Assembly: GCA_025463785.1 (NCBI GenBank)
Contig: JAODBD010000003.1
Location: 434,001-498,000, forward strand
Direction of reading: 5' to 3'
DNA: 64,000 nucleotides
From: Glaciihabitans sp.
Lineage (GTDB): Bacteria > Actinomycetota > Actinomycetes > Actinomycetales > Microbacteriaceae
The notes under the pieces are model-generated. The model saw only the letters and a program-made list of their open reading frames with translations, was not told where the DNA came from and made no database searches. The number at the start of each line of letters is the position of its first letter. Position 1 is the stretch's first letter. Below, piece after piece: positions 52,941 through 63,031 of this stretch. The translations under genes were made by a program, and so were the position numbers.

Positions 52941-55430
52941 CTACGTCTCCTCAGGAATCTGGATGGCGGGCAGCGCGATGACCATCGAGAGGCCGCCGCC
53001 CGGAGTTTCCTCGGCGGAGAGCGTTCCCCCCATGCCCTCGGTGAATCCCTTCGACAGGGCAAGGCCGAGCCCGAGGCCAGTGAGGTTGTCTGTGTCACCG
53101 AGGCGTTGGAAGGGGACGAAAATGTCTTCGCGCCGATCGGCTTCCACGCCCGGTCCTCGATCGGCGATTCGGATCTCGATGGTGCCTGCGAACTCGCTTG
53201 CGGAGATGCGGACGGCTCGTTCGCCCGGCGAAAACCGCCTCGCGTTGTCCAGGAGATTGACAATAACGCGCTGCAACAGGCCTGCATCCGCGATGACGGG
53301 CGGAAGATCCTGAGGCAGGTCCAACTCGACGTCTGCGGGGCCGAGCCCGAGTTCGTCGAGGGCGGGCAGAACCACCTCGGCGACATCGACCGGCACGGTC
53401 GTGACCGCGAGCGCGCCCGCCTGCAACCGGGTCACATCCAGCAGATTGGTGACGAGCGCGGACAGCGACTCGAGGCTCTCCTGAGCGGTGGCGAGGAGTT
53501 CATCGCGGTCAACATCTGACCAGACAATTCCCGGCGAGCGCAGACCGGTGACCGCGGCGGTCGCGGCGGCTAACGGTCGCCTCAGGTCATGCCCGACTGC
53601 TGCAAGAAGTGCGCTTCGCACACGATCGACTTCGGCAAGCGGGCCGACTTCTCGCGCAGTCTCCGACAGGTCGCGATACTCGAGCGCCGCGTCGATCTGG
53701 GCGGCGATGACGCTGAGCAGTCGCCGCTCGGATGCCTGCAGGTCGGCTCCGTGTAGCTCCAGCGTGCCGCGCTCACCTGCGGGGATCGACGTCACCTGAT
53801 CCCCGGGTTCCGGAACGCCGTCGGACAGGATCACCTCATCCTTCGACAGCAATTGCACACTCGTGAGCGAAAATGCCTCTCTGGTTCGCGCGACGAGCGC
53901 CTGCAGAGCATCCTGTCCGCGGAAGACACTGCCGGTAATCGTCGCCAGCAACTCGGATTCGGCCTGGGCTCGTTGCGCAGCGCGCGATCTGCGCGCGGCC
54001 TGGTCGACCACATAGCTGACCAGAACCGCGTTGAGGACGTAGAGCACCAGCGTCAGAAAGTGCACCGGCAGGGCAATCGTGAGGCTGAAATACGGTTTGA
54101 CGAAGACGTAGTCGAGGGTCAGCCCAGACAGGATCGCGGCGAGCAGGGCCGGCCAGATGCCGCCGATGAGCGCGACCAGCACGACCAGCAGCTGGAACCC
54201 GAGCACATCGGCCGTGATCGAGTCGGCACTCCGCGAGGCGAACAGCACTGCCGTCACGAGCGGTCCACCCAGCAGCGCAAGAATGAGACCACCGACGCGG
54301 CGCCGAAGGGTGAGTGCTCCACCCAGCCGGGGGAGTGCGAACCGTCCGCCCGCCGCAGCGTGGTTGACGATGTGAACGTCGATCGCACCAGATGTTCGGA
54401 TGACCGTGGATGCGGTGCCCGGCCCGGTGAGGGCGGCCGACAGCCGACTCCGTCGACTCACACCGATCACCAGTTGCGTCGCGTTCAGCCCCTTGGCAAA
54501 GTCCACGAGCGCCCGCGGGATGTCGTCGCCGATCACCTGGTGGTATGTGCCGCCGAGTTTTTCTGTGAGAGCCCGTTGTGCTGACAGCGCGCCGGGATGC
54601 GTTTCGCTCAGCCCGTTCTGGCTCGTGATATGGACGGCGATGAGGTCGCCGCCAGCGGAGCGCGCCGCGATTCTCGCGCCTCGCCTGACCAGCGTCTCGC
54701 CCTCGGGCCCACCGGTTAGGGCGACCACAACTCTCTCGCGGGCCTCCCACTTGCTGTCGATGCCCTGCTCAACCCGGTAGGCCGTAAGCGCGGTGTCGAC
54801 CTCGTCGGCGAGCCAGAGCAGCGCGAGTTCGCGCAGGGCGGTCAGATTTCCGAGCCGGAAGTAGTTCGAGAGCGCAGCGTCGATTCGACTCGCCGGATAG
54901 ACGTGGCCCTCGGCGAGGCGATCGCGCAGTGACTGGGGCGCTAGGTCGATGACCTCGATCTGGTCGGCGGTGCGGAGCACGGCATCCGGAACCGTCTCTC
55001 GCTGCGGTGCTCCGGTGATCTGCTCGACTACATCGCGCAGGGACTCGATGTGCTGCACATTGACTGTCGACATGACATCGATGCCGGCGTCGAGAAGAGC
55101 TTCGACATCCTGCCAGCGCTTGTCGTTGATGGAACCCGGCGCATTGGTGTGCGCCAGCTCGTCAACGAGCGCGACTTCGGGGTGGCGGGCGATCACGGCG
55201 TCGAGATCCAATTCGGAGAGCTCGACGCCGCGGTGCGTGACAGTTCGTCGGGGGATCACGTCGAGACCACCGAGGAGGGCTGCGGTTTGTGCTCGGCCGT
55301 GGGTCTCAACCAGCGCCACGACGACATCGCGACCCTCGTGCTTCAGGCGCGTGCCCTCCTCGAGCATGGCGTACGTCTTGCCCACCCCGGGGGCGGCACC
55401 GAGGAGCACGCGGAGCCGCCCCTTCTTCAT
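52941..55430 (-). CDS. kdpD: KdpD sensor histidine kinase
   Basis: In this 829-aa protein the N-terminal KdpD domain has the P-loop GAAPGVGKTYAML at residue 11 and VDELAHTNAPG near 89. A Usp-like domain follows (about 230-350). Four closely spaced membrane helices lie near 380-480, and then the kinase core: H-box AVGHDLRRPLAA near 617, N-box NLLDNARRFSP near 733, G1 ADRGPGVE, and a G2 loop rich in Gly-Leu. It senses potassium and turgor and phosphorylates KdpE. It starts three bases after kdpC. Confidence 0.97.
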   Translation of the reverse strand: MKKGRLRVLLGAAPGVGKTYAMLEEGTRLKHEGRDVVVALVETHGRAQTAALLGGLDVIPRRTVTHRGVELSELDLDAVIARHPEVALVDELAHTNAPGSINDKRWQDVEALLDAGIDVMSTVNVQHIESLRDVVEQITGAPQRETVPDAVLRTADQIEVIDLAPQSLRDRLAEGHVYPASRIDAALSNYFRLGNLTALRELALLWLADEVDTALTAYRVEQGIDSKWEARERVVVALTGGPEGETLVRRGARIAARSAGGDLIAVHITSQNGLSETHPGALSAQRALTEKLGGTYHQVIGDDIPRALVDFAKGLNATQLVIGVSRRSRLSAALTGPGTASTVIRTSGAIDVHIVNHAAAGGRFALPRLGGALTLRRRVGGLILALLGGPLVTAVLFASRSADSITADVLGFQLLVVLVALIGGIWPALLAAILSGLTLDYVFVKPYFSLTIALPVHFLTLVLYVLNAVLVSYVVDQAARRSRAAQRAQAESELLATITGSVFRGQDALQALVARTREAFSLTSVQLLSKDEVILSDGVPEPGDQVTSIPAGERGTLELHGADLQASERRLLSVIAAQIDAALEYRDLSETAREVGPLAEVDRVRSALLAAVGHDLRRPLAAATAAVTGLRSPGIVWSDVDRDELLATAQESLESLSALVTNLLDVTRLQAGALAVTTVPVDVAEVVLPALDELGLGPADVELDLPQDLPPVIADAGLLQRVIVNLLDNARRFSPGERAVRISASEFAGTIEIRIADRGPGVEADRREDIFVPFQRLGDTDNLTGLGLGLALSKGFTEGMGGTLSAEETPGGGLSMVIALPAIQIPEET

Positions 55431-55433
55431 GGC

Positions 55434-56039
55434 TCAGCCCTTCAGCTTCGACAGCGCGATGTTGAGCTCGAGGACATTGACCGTCGGATCGCCGATGTAT
55501 CCGAGTTCGCGCCCGACGATGAACGAGTTGACGAGGGCGGTGACCTCGGCCGTGGGGAGGTGACGTGTGGTCGCAACCCGATCGACCTGTTCCAGCGCGT
55601 AGGTCGGGCTGATGTCCGGGTCGAGTCCGGATGCCGACGCCGTCAGGGCATCCGGTGGGATGGATGCCGGGTCAACGTTGTCGCTCGCAGCGATCGCAGC
55701 CTTTCGATCCTTGATGGCCTTGATCAGGGTCTGGCTTTCTGTGCCCTGGTTGCTGCCGCTCGAAGCGCCGGCGTCGTATCCGGTTCCGGCTGCAGATGGC
55801 CGCGACTGGAACCACTGCGCGAGGGCGTTGCCCTTCGCGTCGGTGAAGCTCTGCCCGATCAGGGCCGAGCCGACGGTCTTGCCGCCGATCTTGATGAGCG
55901 AGCCGTTCGCCTGCGACGGGGCGAGCAGCCCAATTCCCGTGATGACGAGCGGGTAGGCGATGCCGAGAACGACGGTGAAGATGATCATCGTGCGAATTGC
56001 GACCCAGTATTGCCTGGTTGTGCCGCGGAGTGAACTCAT
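55434..56039 (-). CDS. kdpC: potassium-transporting ATPase subunit C
   Basis: This 201-aa KdpC has one N-terminal membrane helix (about 12-35) and an extracytoplasmic domain with the conserved Ser/Asn-rich stretch GLDPDISPTYA near 157 and the preceding PPDALTASASGLD. It stabilises the KdpFABC complex and raises its affinity. AAGGACC precedes the ATG. It lies 33 bases after kdpB. Confidence 0.96.
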   Translation of the reverse strand: MSSLRGTTRQYWVAIRTMIIFTVVLGIAYPLVITGIGLLAPSQANGSLIKIGGKTVGSALIGQSFTDAKGNALAQWFQSRPSAAGTGYDAGASSGSNQGTESQTLIKAIKDRKAAIAASDNVDPASIPPDALTASASGLDPDISPTYALEQVDRVATTRHLPTAEVTALVNSFIVGRELGYIGDPTVNVLELNIALSKLKG

Positions 56040-56072
56040 TGTGAGGTCCTTGTCTTGTTTGGTGAGAGCTGT

Positions 56073-58223
56073 CTAGAAACCGGGGATGAGTGAGATCACG
56101 AGGTCGATGAGCTTGATGCCGATGAATGGCGCGATGAGACCGCCAACGCCGTAGATACACAGGTTGCGCCCGAGGATTCGGGACACGCTCATGGGGCGGT
56201 ATTTCACACCGCGCAGTGAGAGCGGAATCAGGATGATGATGATGATCGCGTTGAACACCACCGCCGAGAGGATCGCGGATGCCGGAGAGTGCAGCTGCAT
56301 GAAGTTCAGGGCTCTGAGCCCGGGATAGCTCGCAACGAACATGGCCGGGATGATCGCGAAGTACTTTGCGACATCGTTGGCGATCGAGAAGGTGGTCAGT
56401 GCGCCGCGCGTGATCAGCAGCTGCTTTCCGATGCCGACGATGTCGATGAGCTTCGTCGGGTCCGAGTCGAGGTCAACCATGTTGCCTGCCTCCTTCGCCG
56501 CGGAGGTGCCCGTGTTCATTGCGACGCCGACGTCGGCTTGCGCCAGTGCCGGGGCATCGTTCGTGCCGTCTCCGGTCATGGCGACCAGGTTGCCGCCGAG
56601 CTGCTCCTTGCGGATCAGCTCCATCTTGTCTTCGGGGGTGGCTTCGGCGAGGAAGTCGTCGACGCCCGCTTCCGCTGCGATTGCTTTGGCGGTGAGCGGG
56701 TTGTCGCCCGTGATCATGACGGTGCGGATGCCCATCCTGCGCAGGTCGGCGAAGCGAGCCGCGAGGCCGGTCTTGACGACATCCTTCAGATAGACAACGC
56801 CGAGGACGGTGCCCTTGCCCGCAGAGTCGCGTCGCGCCACCACAAGCGGAGTGCCGCCGGCTTCGGCGATGCGGGTGACGTGGGCGTCGATCTCTGCTGC
56901 GATCCTGGCCGGGAGCTTTCCCGACTCCTCGACCCAGGAGATCACCATCGAGCCGGCGCCCTTTCGCACCTGGCTGCCGTCGGCGTAGTCCACGCCGCTC
57001 ATCCGGGTCTGTGCGCTGAACGGCACAGCGGTGCTGCCGACGGACTCTTCAATGGTGACGCCCTGCGCGAGCGCGAGGTCCAGGATGGACTTGCCCTCGG
57101 GCGTTGGGTCGCTGAGCGATGACGCGCTTGCGGCCTCGGCGAGCGCGCGCTGCGCGATCCCGCTGATCGGGCTGAATTCGGCAGCCTGGCGGTTGCCGTA
57201 GGTGATTGTGCCCGTCTTGTCGAGGAGCAGCGTCGTCACATCTCCGGCAGCCTCGACGGCTCGACCCGACATCGCGAGCACGTTGTGCTGCACCAGCCGG
57301 TCCATTCCGGCGATGCCGATCGCCGAGAGGAGCGCGCCGATCGTGGTCGGGATCAGGCATACCAGAAGGGCGACCAGAACGGGCACGCTCTGCGCGGCGT
57401 TCGAATAGCTCGCGATCGGGTTGATGATCAGGACAACGACCACGAAAATGATCGTCAGGCTGGCCAACAGGATGTTCAGCGCGATCTCGTTCGGAGTCTT
57501 CTGTCGTGACGCACCTTCGACCAGTTTGATCATCCGGTCGACGAACGTTTCGCCTGGCCTGCTCGTGATCCTCACCACAATGCGGTCGGACAGGACGCGA
57601 GTTCCACCGGTAACCGCGCTGCGGTCGCCACCGGATTCGCGAACAACCGGGGCCGACTCGCCAGTGATCGCGGATTCGTCGACCGAGGCGATACCCCAGA
57701 TGATGTCGCCGTCTCCTGGGATCAGTTCGCCTGCCGTGACCACGACGGTGTCGCCGAGGGTCAGGTCGGCCGACGCGATCTGCACGAAGTCGGCGCGCTC
57801 GGCTCCCGCATCCCCGGCCTCGTCGTAGTCGGTGACCCTATTGGCCATGGTGCTGGTGCGGCTGTCGCGGAGGCTCTTGGCCTGGGCTTTGCCGCGACCC
57901 TCAGCAACCGCTTCCGCCATATTCGCGAATAGGACCGTGAGCCAGAGCCACACTGCGATCGACCAGATGAACGCGAGCGACGTCGGGGATGCGCTCGAGT
58001 GCACGGTATTGCCGAGAAACGGTTGCGCGATGGCCAGCACGGTGGTCAGCGCGGCGCCGATCTCGACGACGAACATGACCGGGTTGTGCCACATGAATCG
58101 CGGGTCGAGCTTGCGCAGTGCTGCGGGCACGCTCGAGATCAGCTGTCGTACGCCGAACGAGGATGCCACCTTTCGCGGACTCGGCAGCGGACTGTCGGTG
58201 GGTGTGATGAGTGTTGTTGACAT
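56073..58223 (-). CDS. kdpB: potassium-transporting P-type ATPase subunit B
   Basis: This 716-aa P-type ATPase is the energy-converting subunit. It has the TGES actuator loop near 190, the phosphorylated Asp in [10 protein letters not shown] near 337, the ATP-binding region, the hinge [10 protein letters not shown] near 549, and seven membrane helices. It begins five bases after kdpA. With KdpA it imports potassium at high affinity when external potassium is scarce. Confidence 0.98.
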   Translation of the reverse strand: MSTTLITPTDSPLPSPRKVASSFGVRQLISSVPAALRKLDPRFMWHNPVMFVVEIGAALTTVLAIAQPFLGNTVHSSASPTSLAFIWSIAVWLWLTVLFANMAEAVAEGRGKAQAKSLRDSRTSTMANRVTDYDEAGDAGAERADFVQIASADLTLGDTVVVTAGELIPGDGDIIWGIASVDESAITGESAPVVRESGGDRSAVTGGTRVLSDRIVVRITSRPGETFVDRMIKLVEGASRQKTPNEIALNILLASLTIIFVVVVLIINPIASYSNAAQSVPVLVALLVCLIPTTIGALLSAIGIAGMDRLVQHNVLAMSGRAVEAAGDVTTLLLDKTGTITYGNRQAAEFSPISGIAQRALAEAASASSLSDPTPEGKSILDLALAQGVTIEESVGSTAVPFSAQTRMSGVDYADGSQVRKGAGSMVISWVEESGKLPARIAAEIDAHVTRIAEAGGTPLVVARRDSAGKGTVLGVVYLKDVVKTGLAARFADLRRMGIRTVMITGDNPLTAKAIAAEAGVDDFLAEATPEDKMELIRKEQLGGNLVAMTGDGTNDAPALAQADVGVAMNTGTSAAKEAGNMVDLDSDPTKLIDIVGIGKQLLITRGALTTFSIANDVAKYFAIIPAMFVASYPGLRALNFMQLHSPASAILSAVVFNAIIIIILIPLSLRGVKYRPMSVSRILGRNLCIYGVGGLIAPFIGIKLIDLVISLIPGF

Positions 58224-58228
58224 GGTTG

Positions 58229-59905
58229 TTACTTGAGTCCTTCTGCTAGTGGACCTAGCGCTAGAACGGGGAGGTACGTGAGGGCCGAGACGATGATGAT
58301 CGTTCCGATGAGGAGTCCGATGAACTGCGGGCGATGGGTTGGCAGCGTTCCGGCCGTGACCGGCACCCGATCCTGGGCACCGAACGAGCCGGCCAGCGCC
58401 AGGACGAACACGATGGGTAGGAATCGCCCGAGCAACATGGCGACCCCGAGCGCGGTGTCAAACCACGGCGTGCTTGCGGTCAGGCCGGCGAACGCCGATC
58501 CGTTGTTGTTGCCGGCCGAAGTGAACGCGTAGAGCACCTCTGAGTAGCCGTGCAATCCCGTGTTCGCCATCGAGGTGCCGGTGACGGAAGCCTCGACGGC
58601 CGGTATCGCGAAGCTGAGCGCAGTGCCAAGCAGAACGATTGTCGGCGTGATCAGGATGTAGATGCTGGCCAGTTTGATTTCCCGAGCGCCGAGCTTTTTG
58701 CCCAGGTATTCGGGTGTGCGACCAACCATCAGGCCTGCGACGAAGACGGCGACGACCGCAACCATCAGGATCCCGTAGAGCCCCGATCCGACACCGCCGG
58801 GAGCGACCTCGCCGAGCATCATGTTCAGGATGGCAAGTCCGCCACCCAGGGACGTGAAGCTGTCATGCATCGAGTTCACGGCTCCGGTGGAGGTGAGGGT
58901 GCTCGAGGTACCGAAGAGGGTCGAACCGACGATGCCGAACCGAACCTCCTTGCCCTCCATTGCGCCTCCAGCCAGTTGGCTGGCCGTGCCGGACCCGACG
59001 CTTTCGAGCCAGGTCAGCAGTGCGGCGGAGGCGATCCAGAACAACCCCATGACCGAGAGAACCGCGTAGCCCTGACGGTTGTCGCCTACCATCCGACCAA
59101 ACGTGCGCGGCAGGGCGAACGGAATGGCGAGCATCAGAACGATCTCGAACAGGCTCGTCCAGGGCAGCGGATTCTCAAACGGGTGCGCGGAGTTGGCGTT
59201 GAAGAATCCGCCTCCGTTGGTACCGATCTCCTTGATGGCCTCCTGGGATGCCACAGGCCCACCGGGGATGACCCCATTTGCACCGGTGATCGTCGTGTAG
59301 TGCTCGAACGGATTGAAGTTCTGAATCACGCCGGAGACGATCAGAATCACCGCGGCAACAATCGAAAGCGGCAGGAGAATGCGCAGGATGCCGCGGGTGA
59401 CATCCACCCAGAAGTTCCCGATGGTCAGTGACTTGCGACGCGAGAGCCCTCGAACCAGGGCGATCGCGACCGCGATTCCCACGGCGGCCGACGCGAAGTT
59501 CTGTACGGCGAGCCCCGCGATTTGAACCGCGTAACCCATCGTCAGTTCCGGCGAATACGACTGCCAGTTCGTGTTAGTGACAAACGAGATCGCCGTGTTC
59601 CAGGCGAGTCCCTGCTCCACCGGCGGTAGGCCGAGGGATAGCGGGAGCCACTCCTGGATCCTCTGGATCAGGTAGACGAAGAGGACGCCAATCAGCGAAA
59701 AGGCCAGCAGGCTCCTGAGGTAGACCGGCCAGGTCTGTTCCGATGCGGAATCGACGCCGATCAGGCGATAGAAGCCCCGCTCGACCCTGAGGTTCTTTTC
59801 CGTCGTGTAGACGTGGGCCATGTAGTCGCCGAGCGGCCGGTAGATGAGCCCGAGGACGACGATGAGAGTGAGGATCTGGAGGATGAACAGCCAGGTGTTA
59901 TTCAT
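58229..59905 (-). CDS. kdpA: potassium-transporting ATPase subunit A
   Basis: This 558-aa KdpA is the potassium-channel-like subunit of the SKT superfamily with about ten membrane helices. Selectivity-filter regions are recognisable, for example TNTNWQSY near 118, [18 protein letters not shown] near 227, and [11 protein letters not shown] near 465. It overlaps kdpF by one base (TGATG). It binds potassium from outside and passes it to the tunnel leading to KdpB. Confidence 0.98.
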   Translation of the reverse strand: MNNTWLFILQILTLIVVLGLIYRPLGDYMAHVYTTEKNLRVERGFYRLIGVDSASEQTWPVYLRSLLAFSLIGVLFVYLIQRIQEWLPLSLGLPPVEQGLAWNTAISFVTNTNWQSYSPELTMGYAVQIAGLAVQNFASAAVGIAVAIALVRGLSRRKSLTIGNFWVDVTRGILRILLPLSIVAAVILIVSGVIQNFNPFEHYTTITGANGVIPGGPVASQEAIKEIGTNGGGFFNANSAHPFENPLPWTSLFEIVLMLAIPFALPRTFGRMVGDNRQGYAVLSVMGLFWIASAALLTWLESVGSGTASQLAGGAMEGKEVRFGIVGSTLFGTSSTLTSTGAVNSMHDSFTSLGGGLAILNMMLGEVAPGGVGSGLYGILMVAVVAVFVAGLMVGRTPEYLGKKLGAREIKLASIYILITPTIVLLGTALSFAIPAVEASVTGTSMANTGLHGYSEVLYAFTSAGNNNGSAFAGLTASTPWFDTALGVAMLLGRFLPIVFVLALAGSFGAQDRVPVTAGTLPTHRPQFIGLLIGTIIIVSALTYLPVLALGPLAEGLK

Positions 59906-59994
59906 CAGAAACGCTCCGGCTTAAGGAGGGCGACGACGAGATAGACGAGGACTGCGACGCCGAGTACGAGGCTTGCGACGGTGAAAACGATCAC
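59905..59994 (-). CDS. kdpF: KdpF subunit
   Basis: A 29-aa single-helix peptide, [20 protein letters not shown] in its centre, ending KPERF, exactly the size and pattern of KdpF, which stabilises the KdpABC complex. Start GTG overlaps the stop of a preceding small gene (GTGA), and its stop overlaps the kdpA start by one base. Confidence 0.92.
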   Translation of the reverse strand: MIVFTVASLVLGVAVLVYLVVALLKPERF

Positions 59995-60074
59995 AGTTTC
60001 TCCACCCCCCTGGCGACCAGAGCGATGAGCCCGAAAAGCGCTATCGCCGCAGCAACATAGACAATGTCGAGCAA
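59991..60074 (-). CDS. 27-aa membrane peptide at the head of the kdp operon
   Basis: The frame starts at TTG 60074 with GGAG five bases upstream and encodes LDIVYVAAAIALFGLIALV followed by ARGVEKL, one hydrophobic helix with a positive tail. It ends in a GTGA overlap with kdpF. The tight coupling chain (this ORF, kdpF, kdpA) and the good ribosome site indicate it is translated. Comparable peptides seem to occur before kdpF in other Actinobacteria, from memory. It may be an extra subunit or a translational leader. Confidence 0.75.
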   Translation of the reverse strand: MLDIVYVAAAIALFGLIALVARGVEKL

Positions 60075-60366
60075 GGCAACTCCATCCGAATGCGAATCAC
60101 AGCCGTCCGATCGGGCGGCCAGTGTCACTGGGACACAGCGGATTAGTAGACACCTCAGGGAGGGGGTGCGACGGGATGCTCACGCACTCCTTACGCGGGA
60201 CGGCCAAACCCTAACGTTTTTCTTACAGCGGCCGGCGCCCGCGAGGGATCCGTTATATCGGCGGCAATCCGCGTACTGAAAGCGTTAGGAACCTGCCGGG
60301 TGGCATGCGCGTGCGCGAAGCTTTTTTCATGCGCACGAGTCACGAGAATCAGATTGGCGTTGCGTC
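60075..60366. promoter_or_regulatory. kdp regulatory region
   Basis: No gene is visible in these roughly 290 bp, which separate the kdp operon from a divergent gene. CCTAACG (60210-60216) and CGTTAGG (60283-60289) form an inverted pair with T/A-rich flanks (GTTTTTC and GAAAG) and could be KdpE binding half-sites. I see no convincing -35/-10 pair and no riboswitch with confidence. Confidence 0.35.
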
Positions 60367-60942
60367 GTGTTCCGGGTGAGGAGCCGGGCGCCCGAGTTGG
60401 ATTTCTGGCCCGAAGCCACCGTGTTTTCCGAGTCCGACATAGTCGTTTCGGGCACCTCGCTGCTGAGGCTGGTGGAGGTGTACGGAACCCCAGCTGTCCA
60501 CAGCGCGGCGGCCGTCATCCCGGGAAGCGGAGGTCGACCCGCAAACGATGCCCGCGTGGCCGTGCTGGTCGTGCGAATCGTCGCCGTCGAACGCAACGCC
60601 TCCCGGATGACCATCGCGCAGCCCGACGCGCGCCTCGATAACCTCCGGCTGATCTGGTCTGAGGCGCGGATGTTCGGTCGCCCCTCGTCCGGCAGGCACA
60701 CGATCGGTCTCGTCGTGCGGAAACCGGGAACGACGGACCTCGCGGCGACCGATGACGCGTTCGCGGTCGACCTGCCGGTCGACCTGCGAACCGGGGACCT
60801 GCTCGCGATCCCCAGCCGAGGCATCCGGACCGACTCGGTCGGGTCGCTACACCCCCTGACGGGCCGCCGCGACGCGCGCCCCGATTCAGTCCTCGAGGCC
60901 GCCGGGCGCACGCCGGCGCCCTTGTGGGAATCGATCGACTGA
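60367..60942 (+). CDS. conserved-looking hypothetical protein
   Basis: This 191-aa frame has strong G/C bias at third codon positions, which favours a real gene over the long antisense frame here. It is mostly beta-like and hydrophilic with no membrane helix or signal. I recognise no family or catalytic motif. Hydrophobic strands such as VAVLVVRIVAVE near 62 and HTIGLVVRK near 110 alternate with charged turns. It is divergent from kdp and 120 bp upstream of the cytochrome b module, so it could belong with either or neither. The GTG start is uncertain. Confidence 0.55.
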   Translation: MFRVRSRAPELDFWPEATVFSESDIVVSGTSLLRLVEVYGTPAVHSAAAVIPGSGGRPANDARVAVLVVRIVAVERNASRMTIAQPDARLDNLRLIWSEARMFGRPSSGRHTIGLVVRKPGTTDLAATDDAFAVDLPVDLRTGDLLAIPSRGIRTDSVGSLHPLTGRRDARPDSVLEAAGRTPAPLWESID

Positions 60943-61043
60943 GGCTCAGTTCGGGACTTTCGGCCCTGCTTGCGGCGGTCGGCCACGCGTATGGTCAATT
61001 TAGACCCACTCAGTGGTCCACCTACAGGAGTGTGAGGGTTGAA

Positions 61044-61073
61044 ATGACCGAGCGCCGGGGAATGCAATCATGA
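61044..61073 (+). other. possible 9-codon leader peptide
   Basis: ATG 61044 has GAGGG five bases upstream and encodes MTERRGMQS before a TGA that overlaps the next ATG (ATGA at 61070). A GTG at 61032 would extend it by four codons. It may couple ribosomes into the cytochrome b module. Confidence 0.35.
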
Positions 61074-61237
61074 TCGGGATGCTTGTTGCGGGTGCTGACC
61101 TCAGCCCCGCCGGGATTTTCCTCAGGTGGGGGATTTTCTCCATCCAGCTCGGAAATCTGCTCGTGATCATTGCGATGCTCGTGCTCTTCGCCGTGGCGCT
61201 GGTGTTGCCGTTTCCTGGCGGGAGGCGCGACAAGTGA
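61070..61237 (+). CDS. small membrane protein of the cytochrome b module
   Basis: This 55-aa protein has one clear hydrophobic helix (LGNLLVIIAMLVLFAVALVL, about residues 27-46), preceded by a short segment GIFLRWGIFSIQ. It ends GGRRDK with positive charges that should stay inside. The stop overlaps the start of the cytochrome b gene (GTGA), so it is translationally coupled and probably a small subunit of the same complex. I recognise no family. Confidence 0.75.
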   Translation: MIGMLVAGADLSPAGIFLRWGIFSIQLGNLLVIIAMLVLFAVALVLPFPGGRRDK

Positions 61238-61905
61238 CTCATCTCGACGGGATCGAAACCGACAACACCTGGACCGGGCGGACCCGGCGCTGGCTGCTGA
61301 AGCGGCTGCCACCAGACAAGCTGCTCCCGAACACGCAACCCAGCTACGTCGCATCCTGGATCTATGTGTTCGGGATGGGCGCGATCGCCTCCCTTCTGTT
61401 CATCATCGTCTCGGGAGTGGTTCTCAGCTTCAACGGTCCGATGTGGTACCACCTCAGTGTGCTCGGGCATTTCGTGAACAGCGTCCACCTCTGGAGCGTC
61501 GAATTCTTCTTCTTCTTCATGGTCATCCACATGTGGGGAAAGTTTTGGATGGCTGCCTGGCGAGGTCACCGGGTCCTCACGTGGATCACCGGGGTCGTCT
61601 CGTTTGCCGTCTCGATTGTTGCCGCGTTTACCGGCTACCTGGTGCAGACGAACTTTGACTCGGAGTGGATCGCGTTCCAGGCGAAGGACGCACTGAACGC
61701 TGCTGGCATTGGCGCGTGGTTCAACGTCACCAACTTCGGGCAGATGTTCATGTGGCACATCCTGCTGCTGCCCGCAGCTGTGTTCGTCATTGTGGCAATG
61801 CACATCGTGCTTGTCCGCGTGCACGGCGTCGTTCCGCCCCTCGAAGCGGACGACACGGATGCCCAGCTTGTCGGCCAGGAGGCTTCACATGTCGCTACTC
61901 ACTAA
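61234..61905 (+). CDS. cytochrome b N-terminal-domain protein (di-heme)
   Basis: This 223-aa protein with four membrane helices corresponds to the N-terminal half of cytochrome b or to cytochrome b6. The heme ligands are visible as His85 and His99 in the second helix (14 apart) and His175 and His190 in the fourth (15 apart), the spacing of b6-type proteins. No C-terminal half with a PEWY motif is attached. The GTG start overlaps the small upstream gene. It presumably moves electrons across the membrane between quinone and a partner. No Rieske or cytochrome c gene lies beside it, so it is not the standard qcrCAB complex. Confidence 0.88.
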   Translation: MTHLDGIETDNTWTGRTRRWLLKRLPPDKLLPNTQPSYVASWIYVFGMGAIASLLFIIVSGVVLSFNGPMWYHLSVLGHFVNSVHLWSVEFFFFFMVIHMWGKFWMAAWRGHRVLTWITGVVSFAVSIVAAFTGYLVQTNFDSEWIAFQAKDALNAAGIGAWFNVTNFGQMFMWHILLLPAAVFVIVAMHIVLVRVHGVVPPLEADDTDAQLVGQEASHVATH

Positions 61906-62884
61906 GCCGAATCCACCGGATGACTCGAAGTCAGCCGTCTTGACCAAAGCAGAATCAGCCGACCGCCGGACGCGGCTGGCGGGTCGTCCCTGGAAGGGCG
62001 CGGAGCGGGAATACGACCTGTTCAAGGAACTGACCGTTGGAGTCGTGGTCGTAGGCCTCCTCGTCCTCGGCGTTGCCGGACTCGCGGGCTCACCAGACGA
62101 GGCGACCGTCAACCTGCAGACGTGGGCGACCGCAAGCCCCTCTGATTTCGTCGCCACTGCCACCGCCGAACTGGGCAAGACCTCGGATACGGCCAGCTAT
62201 GGCCCACCGTACTCAACGACCAGGGGCGCGACCCAGACTTTGGGTGCGATTGACTTCCAAAGCCTGTCGGGAACACGTATTCCGATCAATACGGCCGCTG
62301 ATTTTGTGACGACACCCCTCCGCAAACTGCACAGTGAGACAGCGGCTCTCGCCACCTGGGATGCGGCGGGTGCCGCGCAACAGGGTCAATGGACGAGCAA
62401 CTATTCGGCTGCCCTCGCGAAATCATCCGGCGGCAATCCCGCGACCGTGAAGTCAGGCTCATACGGCCCGGTGCCAGCGCTTGTCTCCGGGCTTCTGGCC
62501 GAGGCGCGCCGTGGCGCTCTGGATGGAACTATCCAGGCCGAAGGCGGCCTGTTCAACACCGACTACACGCGAACGATCCTGTTCCTGGGCGACGGTGCGT
62601 ACTTCCCGGGCCTCGCGACCGCTCAGCACCTCACGGGTGACCAGTGGGGGATGATGAACGAGACAGGCAACTACCCCGGCCAGTCCTGGTTGTGGCTGTT
62701 CTCGTTCTGGTACCAGGTACCCGCGATCGGGAGCCTCGGAAACGCAGACCTCGTGGTGGTCGGCCTGATGCTTGTACTCACGACGCTGCTGGCCTTGGTG
62801 CCGTTCATCCCGGGCCTGCGCTCGCTGCCACGGTGGATACCGATTCACCGGCTGATCTGGCGCAACTATTACCGGCGTCGTTAG
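61889..62884 (+). CDS. membrane-anchored protein partnered with cytochrome b
   Basis: This 331-aa protein has a cytoplasmic N-terminus, one helix (LTVGVVVVGLLVLGVAGLAG, about 48-67), a large extracytoplasmic domain of about 210 residues, a second helix region near 285-308, and a short positive tail WRNYYRRR. The domain starts with TWATASPSDFVATATAEL and contains SYGPPYST. I see no heme c (CxxCH), Rieske cluster or PEWY motif. AGGAGG precedes the ATG, and it overlaps the cytochrome b gene by 17 bases. It is probably the second main subunit of this complex, with function unknown. Confidence 0.78.
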   Translation: MSLLTKPNPPDDSKSAVLTKAESADRRTRLAGRPWKGAEREYDLFKELTVGVVVVGLLVLGVAGLAGSPDEATVNLQTWATASPSDFVATATAELGKTSDTASYGPPYSTTRGATQTLGAIDFQSLSGTRIPINTAADFVTTPLRKLHSETAALATWDAAGAAQQGQWTSNYSAALAKSSGGNPATVKSGSYGPVPALVSGLLAEARRGALDGTIQAEGGLFNTDYTRTILFLGDGAYFPGLATAQHLTGDQWGMMNETGNYPGQSWLWLFSFWYQVPAIGSLGNADLVVVGLMLVLTTLLALVPFIPGLRSLPRWIPIHRLIWRNYYRRR

Positions 62885-62894
62885 TTGTTGTGTG

Positions 62895-62968
<74 letters not shown>

Positions 62969-63031
62969 ATTGCTTCACCCGCTTGCGCAAATGAACCTCG
63001 ACAAGAATAGCCGATAACTTCGTGAGTCAGC

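Noticed and set aside
52583-53386. N-terminal extension of KdpE into kdpD sequence
   Set aside because: The extra residues are out-of-frame kdpD sequence; the receiver domain starts with MRILIADDD at 52933, as in other KdpE proteins.
60090-60300. c-di-AMP (ydaO-type) riboswitch before the kdp operon
   Set aside because: Potassium genes can be controlled this way, so I looked for the motif, but I could not align the conserved core on the minus strand by eye. An Infernal search would decide.
60327-61067. A 246-aa minus-strand frame opposite the hypothetical gene at 60367
   Set aside because: It is Ser/Arg/Thr-rich and lacks hydrophobic periodicity, while the plus frame has better third-position G/C bias and alternating strands. 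The plus frame was kept, with moderate confidence.
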